Positions 44,451 through 53,784 are shown, counted from the first letter of the stretch. The stretch is DNA of 64,000 nt from an uncultured Bacteroides sp. (GCA_949285075.1 CASDXF010000019.1:1-64000); one strand, 5' to 3'. The notes: generated by a model from the sequence alone, not told the origin. Made by a program: numbers and translations.

Positions 44451-44646
44451 TTTGGCGCGCCTTCTCGTTTGTTTTGTCTGATTCTTTGACTTGGCGAGCT
44501 TTTTCAGGCTTTTTGGGGCGATTTCGGATTTTGGAAGTGCGTTTTTTGCGGTATGACGTTGATTTTCTATAGCCTCATATTCCGGTCGCTTCTATTAAAA
44601 TAAGTTATAAAAGCCCTTCCGAAACTTTTTTAGCAAAGAAAGTTTT

Positions 44647-44654
44647 TACATTTG
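44647..44654 (+). promoter_or_regulatory. -7 box of the cysQ/sulfation operon
   Basis: TACATTTG fits TAnnTTTG. Start near 44661 gives a leader of about 77 bases before cysQ. The upstream region is T-rich but has no exact TTTG at normal spacing. Confidence 0.5.
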
Positions 44655-44737
44655 TCGGGTTTTATAATTGAAAGTAACAGCTTTAGCCGATAGTTCGTAT
44701 ATTGCGGTCAAAAGGTCGTTTTTTAAAGAAAATCAGT

Positions 44738-45544
44738 ATGGAACAAAAATATGCAATGCTCGCTATTGATGCGGCGTTAAAGGCGGGAGTGGAAATCTTG
44801 TCTATTTATAATGATCCTGAGGCGGATTTTGAGATAGAGCGTAAAGCGGATAACTCTCCCTTAACGATAGCGGACCGAAAGGCGCATAAGGCGATAATGT
44901 CGGTTTTGGGCGATACGCCTTTCCCCATTCTCAGTGAAGAGGGTAAGTCCATTGATTATTCCGTTCGTAAGGAATGGGATACGATGTGGATTGTGGACCC
45001 TTTGGACGGGACAAAAGAGTTTATTAAGCGCAATGGCGAATTTACGGTAAACATAGCCTTAGTAAGGCGTGGATCTCCTGTTGTGGGGGTGATTTATGTA
45101 CCGGTTAAGAAGGTGTTGTATTTCGCCATTGTAGGGACAGGTGCGTATAAGTGTCTGGGCATAACTGAGCTGAGTGGTGACATGACGTGGCAGTCTCTTG
45201 TGCGGCAGTCGGTTCCGATGCCATCGGAAACAGGGCGAGGCCGTTTTGTCGTTGTTGCCTCACGTTCTCATTTGACGCCTGAGACGGAAGATTATCTAAA
45301 TGAATTGAAGAAACGCTATGGCGCTATAGAGATGATGTCGAGTGGAAGTTCGATTAAGCTCTGTCTGGTCGCTGACGGTAAGGCGGATATATATCCCCGC
45401 TTTGCTCCGACGATGGAATGGGATACGGCGGCGGGACATGCTATCGTACATGCTGCCGGCCATGAGGTCTATCGGGCCGGAACGGATGAACCGTTGATAT
45501 ATAATAAAGAAGATTTATTGAATCCGTGGTTCGTTTGCGAATAG
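44738..45544 (+). CDS. cysQ: 3'(2'),5'-bisphosphate nucleotidase CysQ
   Basis: A 268-residue Mg2+-dependent, Li+-sensitive phosphatase of the inositol monophosphatase fold that hydrolyses PAP (the by-product of sulfotransferases) and PAPS. Metal-site motifs are ILSEEGK (Glu), WIVDPLDGTKEFI (DPLDGT) and the C-terminal WDTAAGHAIVHAAG. I use the ATG at 44738 (MEQKYAML), because the longer reading adds a basic stretch not seen in the family. It heads a seven-gene plus-strand cluster for sulfate activation and transfer, where it would clear PAP. Confidence 0.94.
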   Translation: MEQKYAMLAIDAALKAGVEILSIYNDPEADFEIERKADNSPLTIADRKAHKAIMSVLGDTPFPILSEEGKSIDYSVRKEWDTMWIVDPLDGTKEFIKRNGEFTVNIALVRRGSPVVGVIYVPVKKVLYFAIVGTGAYKCLGITELSGDMTWQSLVRQSVPMPSETGRGRFVVVASRSHLTPETEDYLNELKKRYGAIEMMSSGSSIKLCLVADGKADIYPRFAPTMEWDTAAGHAIVHAAGHEVYRAGTDEPLIYNKEDLLNPWFVCE

Positions 45545-45586
45545 CGGAAAGTAAGGACGCGAGCACAAAAGTAAAACGCAGTAAAA

Positions 45587-47131
45587 ATGACAGCTGAGAT
45601 AGTAATCGTATTAGTGTCGCTCATTTTAATGTTAGCGGCTCTTGTTTGGGACAGGCAGCGGCCGGGAATGGTGTTGTTCACGATGACCGTGGTGTTCCTT
45701 TGTTTTGGCATTATTTCTCCAAAAGAAATGTTGGAGGGGTTTTCCAACAAGGGAATGATTACAGTGGCCTTATTGTTTCTGGTAAGTGAGGGAGTAAGGC
45801 ATTCAGGGGCGTTAACGCAAGTGATAAAAAGGATACTTCCCGAACAAAAGACTACGGTATTCAAGGCGCAGTTGCGCATGTTGCCCTCTATCGCTTTTAT
45901 ATCCGCTTTTCTTAACAATACTCCGGTTGTGGTGATTTTCGCTCCAATCATCAAGCGGTGGGCGAAGTCTGTCGGCCTTCCGGCTACGAAGTTTCTGATA
46001 CCGCTTTCTTTCGTTACTATTTTGGGTGGGCTTTGTACGCTGATAGGCACCTCGACCAACCTCGTCGTGCACGGCATGATGATAGAGGCGGGGTTCGACG
46101 GGTTGAGCATGTTCCAGTTGGCCGCTATCGGCGTGCCGGTTACCGTTGCGGGTATCATCTATATCCTGCTCGTATCCAAGAGGCTTTTGCCCGATGAACG
46201 TCCGGACGCCAATGCGGAAGAGGAGGCGGAAGACAACCGGCATCTGGTAGAGGTCGTGTTAGGCCCTCGTTTTCCGGGCATCAACAAGACGTTGGAGAAG
46301 TTCGACTTTAAGCGTCATTACGGAGCCGAGGTCGTAGAAATCAAGCAAGGCGGAAAACAGATAACAGGAAATATTGATAAGGTCGTGTTGGGCGAGGGAG
46401 ACACGCTGGTCGTCAGTACGGACGACTCGTTTATCAAGACATGGGGCGAATCCTCGTTTTTCCTTATGGTTGCCAATGGTTCTGACGCTACGCCCGGACA
46501 AAACCGCAAGAAGCGTAACTTTGTCCTTGTACTGTTGTTCCTGATGATTGCCGGAGCTACTATAGGCGAGCTGCCTGCTACGAGAGAAGCTTTTCCGAAC
46601 ATTCATCTGGACATGTTCTTTTTTGCGGCGGTGACGGCGGTTATCATGGCGTGGGCCAACTTGTTTCCCGCGCGGAAATACACGAAGTTCATTTCGTGGG
46701 ACATTTTGATTACCATCGCTTGCGCTTTCGCCATCAGTAAGGCCATGACAAATTCGGGCATGGCCGACTGGATTGCTCATGTGATTATCAGCTTGAGTCG
46801 TGACCTCGGGCCCCATTTATCGTTGGCTATTCTCTATATCATTACGGTGATTATTACCGAGTTGATAACTAACAATGCGGCGGCGGCTTTGGCCTTCCCG
46901 TTGGCTTTGTCTATTTCTCAGCAGATGGGGGTTAATCCTATGCCTTTCTTTATGGCGGTATGTATCGCTTCCTCGGCGGGCTTTTCTACTCCTATTGGAT
47001 ATCAGACCAATCTTATTGTGCAGGGAGTGGGCAATTATAAGTTTACTGACTTCGTTAAGATTGGAATGCCGTTGAATATAGTCATATTTGTTATTTCAGT
47101 AATTTTGATTCCATTAATTTGGCCTTTTTAA
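45587..47131 (+). CDS. SLC13-family permease with RCK_C domain, probable sulfate importer
   Basis: A 514-residue membrane protein with about 10-12 helices. The two SLC13-type signature loops are visible, NNTPVVVIFAPII (about 105-117) with LIGTSTNLVVHG (about 146-157), and the second half ELITNNAAAALAFPLAL with TPIGYQTNLIVQG. Between the halves, residues about 220-300 form a cytosolic RCK_C (TrkA-C) domain. Related proteins import sulfate in algae and bacteria. Its place between cysQ and cysC makes sulfate the likely substrate, but this is inference. Confidence 0.87.
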   Translation: MTAEIVIVLVSLILMLAALVWDRQRPGMVLFTMTVVFLCFGIISPKEMLEGFSNKGMITVALLFLVSEGVRHSGALTQVIKRILPEQKTTVFKAQLRMLPSIAFISAFLNNTPVVVIFAPIIKRWAKSVGLPATKFLIPLSFVTILGGLCTLIGTSTNLVVHGMMIEAGFDGLSMFQLAAIGVPVTVAGIIYILLVSKRLLPDERPDANAEEEAEDNRHLVEVVLGPRFPGINKTLEKFDFKRHYGAEVVEIKQGGKQITGNIDKVVLGEGDTLVVSTDDSFIKTWGESSFFLMVANGSDATPGQNRKKRNFVLVLLFLMIAGATIGELPATREAFPNIHLDMFFFAAVTAVIMAWANLFPARKYTKFISWDILITIACAFAISKAMTNSGMADWIAHVIISLSRDLGPHLSLAILYIITVIITELITNNAAAALAFPLALSISQQMGVNPMPFFMAVCIASSAGFSTPIGYQTNLIVQGVGNYKFTDFVKIGMPLNIVIFVISVILIPLIWPF

Positions 47132-47137
47132 TTTTAT

Positions 47138-47746
47138 ATGAAAGAATCTGATAATATATATCCTATTTTTGACCGCATAATGACCCGGCGGGATAAGGAA
47201 GAACTTTTGAAGCAGCGGGGGGTGATGATTTGGTTTACCGGATTGAGCGGTTCGGGTAAGAGTACCGTCGCCATCGCTTTAGAGCGTGAGTTGCATAAGC
47301 GTGGCTTGCTTTGCCGTGTGCTCGACGGAGATAACATCCGTACCGGAATCAACAACAACTTGGGCTTTTCGGAGGCTGACCGTGTGGAGAATATCCGCCG
47401 TATTGCCGAGGTCGCTAAGTTATTTATCGATACGGGTATCATTACCATAGCGGCGTTCATTAGTCCCAGTGCGAAAATCCGCAAGATGGCCGCTGACATT
47501 ATAGGGACCGATGACTTTTTGGAGATTTTTGTAAGTACCCCTTTAGAGGAGTGCGAAAGGCGTGACGTGAAGGGGCTTTACGCGAGGGCGCGTCGTGGTG
47601 AAATCTCTAACTTTACGGGCATATCCGCCCCGTTTGAGGCGCCGGAACACCCCGCTTTGACGTTAGATACGTCGAAATTAAGCGTGGAGGAGTCTGTGCG
47701 CCTTTTGTTGGAACTTGTCTTGCCCAAAGTGGGAAGAGGCGTTTGA
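47138..47746 (+). CDS. cysC: Adenylylsulfate kinase
   Basis: A 202-residue APS kinase that phosphorylates APS at the 3' hydroxyl to make PAPS. P-loop IWFTGLSGSGKSTVA (about 29-43), then LDGDNIRTGINNNLGF, the lid FISPSAKIR, and the C-terminal DTSKLSVEES are visible. It is a free-standing enzyme, not fused to CysN. It starts seven bases after the permease stop, and cysD follows after 32 bases. Confidence 0.96.
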   Translation: MKESDNIYPIFDRIMTRRDKEELLKQRGVMIWFTGLSGSGKSTVAIALERELHKRGLLCRVLDGDNIRTGINNNLGFSEADRVENIRRIAEVAKLFIDTGIITIAAFISPSAKIRKMAADIIGTDDFLEIFVSTPLEECERRDVKGLYARARRGEISNFTGISAPFEAPEHPALTLDTSKLSVEESVRLLLELVLPKVGRGV

Positions 47747-47778
47747 AAGAATGTGGTATATACATTATAACATAGATA

Positions 47779-48687
47779 ATGGAAGAATATAAGTTAAGTC
47801 ATTTAAAGGAGCTTGAGGCGGAGTCGATACACATCATCCGTGAGGTGGCGGCGGAGTTCGAGAATCCGGTCATGCTTTATAGTATAGGTAAAGATTCCTC
47901 GGTCATGGTTCGTTTGGCGGAGAAAGCGTTTTATCCCGGTAAAGTACCTTTCCCGTTGATGCACATCGACTCGAAGTGGAAGTTTAAGGAAATGATTCAG
48001 TTTCGCGACGAGTATGCCAAGAAATATGGTTGGAACTTGATTGTGGAAAGCAATATGGAGGCCTATCGGGCGGGCGTAGGGCCTTTTACTCATGGCAGCA
48101 AGGTACATACGGACTTGATGAAAACCCAAGCTTTGTTGCATGCGTTGGACAAGTATAAGTTTGACGCCGCTTTCGGAGGGGCTCGCCGTGACGAGGAGAA
48201 GTCGCGGGCGAAAGAGCGCATTTTCTCCTTTAGGGATAAGTTCCACCAGTGGGACCCGAAGAATCAGCGTCCTGAGTTGTGGGATATTTACAACGCCCGT
48301 GTGCATAAGGGCGAAAGTATTCGTGTATTTCCCTTGAGCAACTGGACGGAACTGGACATTTGGCAATATATCCGGTTGGAGAACATTCCGATTGTGCCCT
48401 TGTATTTCGCGAAGATGAGGCCCGTGGTAGAGATTGACGGAAATTTAATCATGCCCGACGACGACCGGCTTCCGGAAAAGTATCGTGATAAAATACAGAT
48501 GAAGATGGTGCGTTTCCGTACATTAGGATGTTGGCCCTTGACGGGAGCTGTAGAAAGTAACGCTTCTACCATTGAAGAGATAGTGGAAGAGATGATGACC
48601 ACGACCAAGAGTGAACGTACGACTCGCGTGATAGACTTTGATCAGGAAGCGAGTATGGAGCAGAAAAAACGTGAGGGATATTTTTAA
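47779..48687 (+). CDS. cysD: Sulfate adenylyltransferase subunit 2
   Basis: A 302-residue catalytic subunit of ATP sulfurylase that makes APS from sulfate and ATP. The PP-loop motif is [19 protein letters not shown] (about 32-50), and the family blocks [30 protein letters not shown] and [15 protein letters not shown] follow. It acts as a heterodimer with CysN, encoded nine bases downstream. Confidence 0.97.
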   Translation: MEEYKLSHLKELEAESIHIIREVAAEFENPVMLYSIGKDSSVMVRLAEKAFYPGKVPFPLMHIDSKWKFKEMIQFRDEYAKKYGWNLIVESNMEAYRAGVGPFTHGSKVHTDLMKTQALLHALDKYKFDAAFGGARRDEEKSRAKERIFSFRDKFHQWDPKNQRPELWDIYNARVHKGESIRVFPLSNWTELDIWQYIRLENIPIVPLYFAKMRPVVEIDGNLIMPDDDRLPEKYRDKIQMKMVRFRTLGCWPLTGAVESNASTIEEIVEEMMTTTKSERTTRVIDFDQEASMEQKKREGYF

Positions 48688-48695
48688 TTTGCAAT

Positions 48696-50162
48696 ATGGA
48701 AGAAAACGATAAGAAGATAGATATAAAGGCCTTTTTGGACAAGGACGAGCAAAAGGACCTGTTGCGGCTGTTGACGGCGGGTTCGGTAGATGACGGGAAA
48801 TCTACGCTGATAGGCCGTTTGTTGTTCGACAGTAAGAAACTTTATGAAGACCAGTTGGATGCTCTGAAGCGCGATAGCAAGCGGGTAGGTAATGCGGGCG
48901 AGCACATCGACTATGCCCTGTTGCTTGACGGGTTGAAGGCGGAGCGTGAGCAAGGCATCACGATTGACGTGGCCTACCGCTATTTTTCGACCAACAGTCG
49001 CAAGTTCATTATCGCCGATACGCCGGGGCACGAGCAGTACACCCGTAACATGATAACCGGAGGTTCTACCGCCAATCTGGCCATTATTCTTGTCGACGCC
49101 CGTATGGGAGTCATTACGCAGACTCGTCGCCATACATTCCTTGTTTCCTTGTTGGGTATCAAGCATGTAGTGTTGGCGGTCAACAAGATGGATTTGGTCG
49201 ACTTCTCCGAGGAGCGGTTCAACGAGATTGTGGCGGACTACAAGAAGTTTGTAGAGCCGTTGGGCATTCCCGACGTGAACTGCATCCCGCTTTCCGCCTT
49301 AGATGGCGACAACGTGGTCGAGAAGTCCGAACGCACGCCGTGGTACAGCGGGCCGGCCTTGCTCGATTTCTTGGAGACGGTGCACATTGACAACGACCAT
49401 AATTTCACTGATTTCCGTTTCCCGGTTCAGTACGTGCTTCGTCCTAACTTGGATTTTCGGGGATTCTGCGGAAAAGTCGCTTCCGGAGTCGTTCGTAAGG
49501 GTGATACCGTGATGGCGTTGCCTTCCGGAAAGACGTCGAAGATTAAGCGTATCGTGACGTACGACGGCGACCTTGATTACGCCTTTCCGCCTCAGTCCGT
49601 TACGCTGACATTGGAGGATGAAATCGACGTGTCGCGCGGGGAAATGTTGGTTCATCCGGATAATATGCCCATTGTAGGGCGAGATTTCGAGGCAATGATG
49701 GTATGGATGGACGAGGAGCCGATGGATCTCGGGAAATCGTTCTTTATCAAGCAGACGACCAACCTCAGCCGTACGCGCGTTGACGCCATTAAGTATAAGG
49801 TAGACGTGAATACGATGGAGCGTCTGTCCTTAGATAACGGACGACTGACGAAAGAAACGTTGCCCTTGCAATTGAACCAGATAGCCCGTGTCGTCCTTAC
49901 TACGGCGAAAGAACTCTTCTTCGACCCCTATCGGAAGAACAAGTCGTGCGGTTCGTTTATTCTGATAGACCCGATTACGAACAACACTTCCGCGGTGGGT
50001 ATGATTATCGATAAGGTAGAAGTGAAGGACATGAACCGTGACGATGACCGTCCGGTATTGGACCTGCCTAAGTTAGGAATAGCTCCGGAGCATTACGAGG
50101 CGATAGAGAAGGCCGTAAAGGCGTTGGAGAGGCAGGGATTCGCTGTAAATATAATAAAATAA
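48696..50162 (+). CDS. cysN: Sulfate adenylyltransferase subunit 1 (GTPase)
   Basis: A 488-residue translational-type GTPase that drives APS synthesis by CysD. G1 is [17 protein letters not shown] (about 28-44), G3 [13 protein letters not shown]4 VNKMDLVDF and G5 near PLSALDG. EF-Tu-like domains 2 and 3 fill the remainder. No CysC domain is attached at the C terminus, in line with the separate cysC gene. It is eight bases from the sulfotransferase start. Confidence 0.97.
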   Translation: MEENDKKIDIKAFLDKDEQKDLLRLLTAGSVDDGKSTLIGRLLFDSKKLYEDQLDALKRDSKRVGNAGEHIDYALLLDGLKAEREQGITIDVAYRYFSTNSRKFIIADTPGHEQYTRNMITGGSTANLAIILVDARMGVITQTRRHTFLVSLLGIKHVVLAVNKMDLVDFSEERFNEIVADYKKFVEPLGIPDVNCIPLSALDGDNVVEKSERTPWYSGPALLDFLETVHIDNDHNFTDFRFPVQYVLRPNLDFRGFCGKVASGVVRKGDTVMALPSGKTSKIKRIVTYDGDLDYAFPPQSVTLTLEDEIDVSRGEMLVHPDNMPIVGRDFEAMMVWMDEEPMDLGKSFFIKQTTNLSRTRVDAIKYKVDVNTMERLSLDNGRLTKETLPLQLNQIARVVLTTAKELFFDPYRKNKSCGSFILIDPITNNTSAVGMIIDKVEVKDMNRDDDRPVLDLPKLGIAPEHYEAIEKAVKALERQGFAVNIIK

Positions 50163-50170
50163 GATTCACT

Positions 50171-51277
50171 ATGGGACTGCTTGAATTTAGTAAACTTCCA
50201 ATCAATACGTTGGTTGGGGCCGATTGGAAAACCTTTAAGGCGATTACCGCCAATCGTCAGATAGACTCTGCCTATAAGGGTAAATACCGTTTGACTAAGG
50301 CGGTTTGCCGCTTGCTGTCTCCTTTGGCTTCCTTGCAGGACAGGCGTTACGAGAAACTGTTGGCCGACAAGCCGTTGGAGCATGACCCCGTGTTCATACT
50401 GGGCCATTGGAGAAGTGGAACCACTTTCGTGCATAACGTCCTGTCGTGCGACAAGCATTTTGGCTATAACACGACCTATCAGACCGTATTCCCTCATCTG
50501 ATGATGTGGGGGCAGCCTTTCTTCAAGAAGAACATGAGTTGGCTGATGCCGGATAAGCGTCCGACAGACAATATGGAGTTGGCGGTAGACCTCCCGCAGG
50601 AAGAAGAATTCGCTTTGGCCAACATGATGCCTTATACCTACTATAACTTCTGGTTTCTACCCCTATATCAAGAGGAGTATGCGGACAAGTATCTGCTGTT
50701 CAATGACATCACCGACGAGGAACTGAGGGTGTTCGAGGAGGTGTTCATCAAGTTGATAAAGATTTCGCTGTGGAATACGAAGGGAACCCAGTTCCTCAGC
50801 AAGAATCCGCCCCACACCGGTAGGGTGAAGGAGTTGGTGAAGATGTTTCCCAACGCGAAGTTCGTTTACCTGATGCGCAATCCTTATACGGTGTTCGAAT
50901 CCACCCGCAGTTTCTTCACGAATACGATTCAGCCGCTGAAGTTGGAGGACATCAGCGACGAGCAGTTGGAGCGCAACATCCTTTCCATCTATGCCAAGCT
51001 CTATCACAAGTACGAGGCCGACAAGAAGTATATTCCCGAAGGAAACTTGATAGAGGTGAAGTTCGAGGACTTCGAGGCGGACGCGATGGGAATGACCGAG
51101 CGCATCTACCGTTCGCTCTCCCTTCCCGGTTTCGAGGAGGCCCGGGCCGGCATCGAGAAGTATGTCGGAGGGAAGAAGGGATATAAGAAGAACAAGTATA
51201 GGTATGACGAGCGTACCGTGCGGTTGGTGGAGGACAATTGGGGATTCGCGTTGTCCCAGTGGGGATATAAACTATAA
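50171..51277 (+). CDS. PAPS-dependent sulfotransferase
   Basis: A 368-residue cytosolic sulfotransferase. The 5'-phosphosulfate-binding loop is FILGHWRSGTTFVHN (about 76-90), and the 3'-phosphate-binding segment is YLMRNPYTVFESTRSFF (about 233-249) after KNPPHTGRVKELVKMFPNAK. A late IYRSLSLPGFEEA lies where the family's dimer or lid segment is expected. As I recall, a homologous arrangement in Bacteroides thetaiotaomicron (the BT_0416 locus) sulfonates sterols. Substrate cannot be read from sequence, so steroid or other lipid alcohols are only a hypothesis. It sits directly behind the PAPS-making genes. Confidence 0.9.
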   Translation: MGLLEFSKLPINTLVGADWKTFKAITANRQIDSAYKGKYRLTKAVCRLLSPLASLQDRRYEKLLADKPLEHDPVFILGHWRSGTTFVHNVLSCDKHFGYNTTYQTVFPHLMMWGQPFFKKNMSWLMPDKRPTDNMELAVDLPQEEEFALANMMPYTYYNFWFLPLYQEEYADKYLLFNDITDEELRVFEEVFIKLIKISLWNTKGTQFLSKNPPHTGRVKELVKMFPNAKFVYLMRNPYTVFESTRSFFTNTIQPLKLEDISDEQLERNILSIYAKLYHKYEADKKYIPEGNLIEVKFEDFEADAMGMTERIYRSLSLPGFEEARAGIEKYVGGKKGYKKNKYRYDERTVRLVEDNWGFALSQWGYKL

Positions 51278-51302
51278 GATAATCAGAAAGGAGAAAACAT
51301 TT

Positions 51303-52280
51303 ATGAGTCGGAAAACGCTTTGCCGCGTGTGGGCGGCTATGTTCGTCACGTTCATTCTTTGTGCGCCTCTGAAGGCTCAGACTCAGCCCCGGATAGAGAC
51401 TGTGCCTTTCGGCGACATGGACCAATGGGTAGACCGCCAGATAGAAGAGTCGGGAATTATCGGCGGGGAGACCAAGCACGTGTACGCTATCGCTCCTACG
51501 CAGGTCATTACCGGTGACGAACCTTACGAGAATCTGGGAGGGTCGCCGTGGGGAACCTCCAATGTCATGGCTAAGGTGGCCGGAATTACCAAGACGAACA
51601 CGTCGGTCTTTCCTGAGAAGCGTGGGGACGGCTATTGCGCCCGCCTCGATACCCGTATGGAGAGCGTCAAGGTGCTCGGTCTCGTGAACATCACCGTATT
51701 GGCGGCCGGGTCTATCTTTACGGGCTCCGTGCACGAGCCTATCAAGGGCACGAAGAATCCGCAGAAGATGTTGCAGTCGGGCATTCCCTTTACCAAGAAG
51801 CCGGTGGCCCTTCAGTTCGACTATAAGGTAAGGATGTCCGACAGGGAGAAGCGCGTCCGCGCCACGGGATTCAGCCGGATAACGGACGTGGACGGAAAGG
51901 ACTATCCCGCCGTCGTGCTGCTGTTGCAGAAACGTTGGGAGGACAAGGACGGTAACGTGTTCGCCAAGCGTGTGGGCACGTTGGTGGTTCACTACAACCA
52001 GTCTGTCGCCGATTGGCAGAACGACGTTACGTACGAGATTATGTACGGCGACATCACCGGACGGCCCGAGTATCAGGCTCACATGATGCGGTTGCAGGCC
52101 GTGGAGTATTACACGGTCAATAGTAAGGGCGAGAGTGTTCCCATCCACGAGGTGGCGTGGGGGAACGAGAACGATACGCCCACCCACATGTATCTTCAGT
52201 TCGCTTCCAGTCACGGCGGAGCCTACATCGGCTCTCCCGGAAATACCTTGTGGGTGGACAACGTCAGGCTGGTCTATTAA
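51303..52280 (+). CDS. Exported PCMD-like protein
   Basis: A 325-residue exported protein. The ATG at 51303 gives a clear signal peptide (MSRKTLCRVWAAMFVTFILC, then APLKAQ); the longer upstream reading is inside the sulfotransferase gene. The mature protein begins with VPFGDMDQWVDRQIEESGII and is beta-rich, resembling the Bacteroidota PCMD (putative carbohydrate metabolism domain) family, with the typical late segment GNTLWVDNVRLVY. It lies 25 bases after the sulfotransferase, so it is probably in the operon; a link to sulfation is positional only. Confidence 0.75.
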   Translation: MSRKTLCRVWAAMFVTFILCAPLKAQTQPRIETVPFGDMDQWVDRQIEESGIIGGETKHVYAIAPTQVITGDEPYENLGGSPWGTSNVMAKVAGITKTNTSVFPEKRGDGYCARLDTRMESVKVLGLVNITVLAAGSIFTGSVHEPIKGTKNPQKMLQSGIPFTKKPVALQFDYKVRMSDREKRVRATGFSRITDVDGKDYPAVVLLLQKRWEDKDGNVFAKRVGTLVVHYNQSVADWQNDVTYEIMYGDITGRPEYQAHMMRLQAVEYYTVNSKGESVPIHEVAWGNENDTPTHMYLQFASSHGGAYIGSPGNTLWVDNVRLVY

Positions 52281-52493
52281 GGCGGATGCGGCGAGGGCGT
52301 TTCCCGGTCTCGGCTTCCGGTCGGTGGAGAATGTCTTTATCGTAATCATGTTTCTTTTTCTTTAGGCGGTGGCGTTTCTTTTCTTTACTCCGCGAAGATA
52401 CGCTGACGGTACGGAACGGTGTCGTTATTTGTCCGTATTTCCTTGCTTGGAGGGCAAGGAACGGCTATGACTTCGGCGTGGTGTCCGTGATTG

Positions 52494-52559
52494 TGTACAT
52501 GAAACGTTCCGTTGTTGTACAAGGCCCTGCGGGTTGCTGTACAAGAGAATTGTAAATGA
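52494..52559. repeat. 22-base TGTACA array, locus 3
   Basis: TGTACA starts at 52494, 52516 and 52538, exactly 22 apart, with unrelated spacers. Unlike the other loci, no gene start lies close by: it follows the PCMD gene and precedes the broken toxin end. The rest of 52281-52610 holds nothing I can identify. Confidence 0.85.
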
Positions 52560-52610
52560 CGTAGAATTAAAGATTGAGAGTGGAGGGGTAGGAGCGGAGA
52601 GGAACGCTCG

Positions 52611-53073
52611 TTAGAACAGCTCGGAGTGAGTACCCGGACGCAAAAGTTTAGAGCCTGTTTACATTTTGCTCGGGTTTATTTTGAGCGTCCTTTTCGAGGA
52701 TGTTTTTCCGATTCCGTGAGGAGGATAGCGGGCTATCTGACGAACGGGGCTATCTGACGAACGTAATCGGGAAAAGAGACCGGAAAGGGACTCGAAAGAG
52801 ACCTGACTAAATTACTTAAATGCAAAATTTAAACAGGCTCTTAATAACTTGCTCTGTCTCGTCAATCCAAATGAGTAGATAGTCGTTCTCTACATGACAT
52901 TTCCAACATTCGTTGTAATTGCCTGTTAAGCGATGAGGCTTGTATTGTACTGGCACTGTTCCCGTGTCCCGCAAGAATCTTAATACGGTTTCCACATTGG
53001 CTATGCGTCGCGGATTATGTTGGATACGTTTCAAGTCTTTCTTGAAACGGTTGGTCATCTGTAAAGTCTTCAT
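52611..53073 (-). pseudogene. YafQ/RelE-type toxin, interrupted by a MITE-like element
   Basis: The intact part (53073 down to 52844) encodes an mRNA-interferase-like toxin starting MKTLQMTNRFKKDLKRIQHN, with conserved His in YKPHRLTG and HVENDYLLIW (matching YafQ His50, His63 and Asp67 by position). The repeat element then cuts in, and the running frame ends with element-encoded SLFKFCI at 52816. On the far side of the element, bases 52650-52611 read LLRPGTHSELF then stop. Joined, the original ended EQVIKLLRPGTHSELF, the normal family ending. The catalytic His and Phe of R-x-G-T-H-x-x-L-F are thus lost from the expressed form, so it is probably inactive. It lies three bases after the antitoxin gene. 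Confidence 0.85.
52651..52840. mobile_element. MITE-like element, copy D (190 bases), in toxin gene
   Basis: Left end GAGCCTGTTTACATTTTGC (52651-52669) is the inverse of right end GCAAAATTTAAACAGGCTC (52822-52840) at 18 of 19 positions. TTA is duplicated on both flanks (52648-52650 and 52841-52843). No ORF of its own. Its first 96 bases, plus two flanking bases, are identical to copy F. A 17-base unit, GGGCTATCTGACGAACG, is present twice in tandem (52730 and 52747). A 3-base T-N-A duplication and GAG ends fit the IS1031 group of the IS5 family as the mobilising transposase, which is inference. Confidence 0.88.
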
Positions 53074-53076
53074 GCG

Positions 53077-53322
53077 TTATAGTGAAGCCACATATTCCTT
53101 GAAATGTTCCACGTCAAGCGTTTCGAGTTCTTTTCCTGACTTCGCCTCCTCGATAGCCTCCATCGTATCGGGGTTCGGCCTGCGCTCTATGGCATCGGAC
53201 AGTAGCGTCTCCACATAATTGTTCAGACTGCGGTTTTCGCGCTTGGCTTCGGCCTTCAGGCGTTCCACCAACGAAGTGCACAGGCGGAAAGCCGTTTGCT
53301 TGCGTTCAACGGTTGTTCCCAT
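53077..53322 (-). CDS. RelB/DinJ-like antitoxin
   Basis: An 81-residue ribbon-helix-helix antitoxin. The N-terminal DNA-binding part is VERKQTAFRLCTSLVERLK then AEAKRENRSLNNYVETLL, and the acidic C-terminal part (EEAKSGKELETLDVEHFKEY) would wrap the toxin. I use the ATG at 53322 because the longer reading begins upstream of the predicted transcription start. The toxin gene follows after three bases. With the toxin broken, the antitoxin may persist as a free repressor. Confidence 0.87.
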   Translation of the reverse strand: MGTTVERKQTAFRLCTSLVERLKAEAKRENRSLNNYVETLLSDAIERRPNPDTMEAIEEAKSGKELETLDVEHFKEYVASL

Positions 53323-53351
53323 AATCTTGTCTTTTCGATGTGAATACGTGT

Positions 53352-53383
53352 ACAAAGGTATAACAAATGTATAACACTTGCAA
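53352..53383 (-). promoter_or_regulatory. Promoter and possible operator of the toxin-antitoxin unit
   Basis: On the minus strand CTTG (53383-53380), 20 bases, then TACCTTTG (53359-53352); start near 53345. Two GTATAAC heptamers at 53357-53363 and 53368-53374, 11 bases apart, lie across the promoter and could be sites for the ribbon-helix-helix antitoxin, which in known systems represses its own operon. Confidence 0.6.
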
Positions 53384-53610
53384 GAGGTTTTGTTGCAATG
53401 GAATAAACGGTAGTTTTACCGTATATTCTTAGAAACCTTATCCGCTGTGTGGAGCGTAGCGACACCTGCGGCCGCTGAGGAATCCGCTATGCGATGCGAA
53501 CTCGAAAAGGGCGAACCGCCTTTCTCTTCCACTTGCCGCTCTCGTTTCCTTTTTGCGACTTTTTGTGGGTGAGGGTAGCTTGCGGTATCCGGCCTTTGGC
53601 GGCGATGCGG

Positions 53611-53723
53611 GGAACCTCTGAAAATAATGTTAAAAGAGGGTTGGAACCTCAAAAAAAGAGGGTAAAAAGAGGTCGGTGGAACCTCTTGGAGGACCTCCGA
53701 AAATAATGTTAAAAATAGGTTCC
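53611..53723. repeat. GGAACCTC / GAAAATAATGTTAAAA repeat region
   Basis: GAAAATAATGTTAAAA occurs twice (53620-53635 and 53699-53714), each preceded by a G-rich CCTC motif. GGAACCTC itself occurs at 53611, 53643 and 53678, and can pair with AGAGGT or GGTTCC nearby to form hairpins. No protein is supported across it. Confidence 0.6.
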
Positions 53724-53784
53724 GGAAGCGAGAAGTGGAGTAGCGCATTATTAGTACACGCGCGGGCGCGCACTATATTCTTTT

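Noticed and set aside
53416..53748. Minus-strand ORF upstream of the antitoxin
   Set aside because: It crosses the GGAACCTC repeats and has no recognisable domain or initiation signal.
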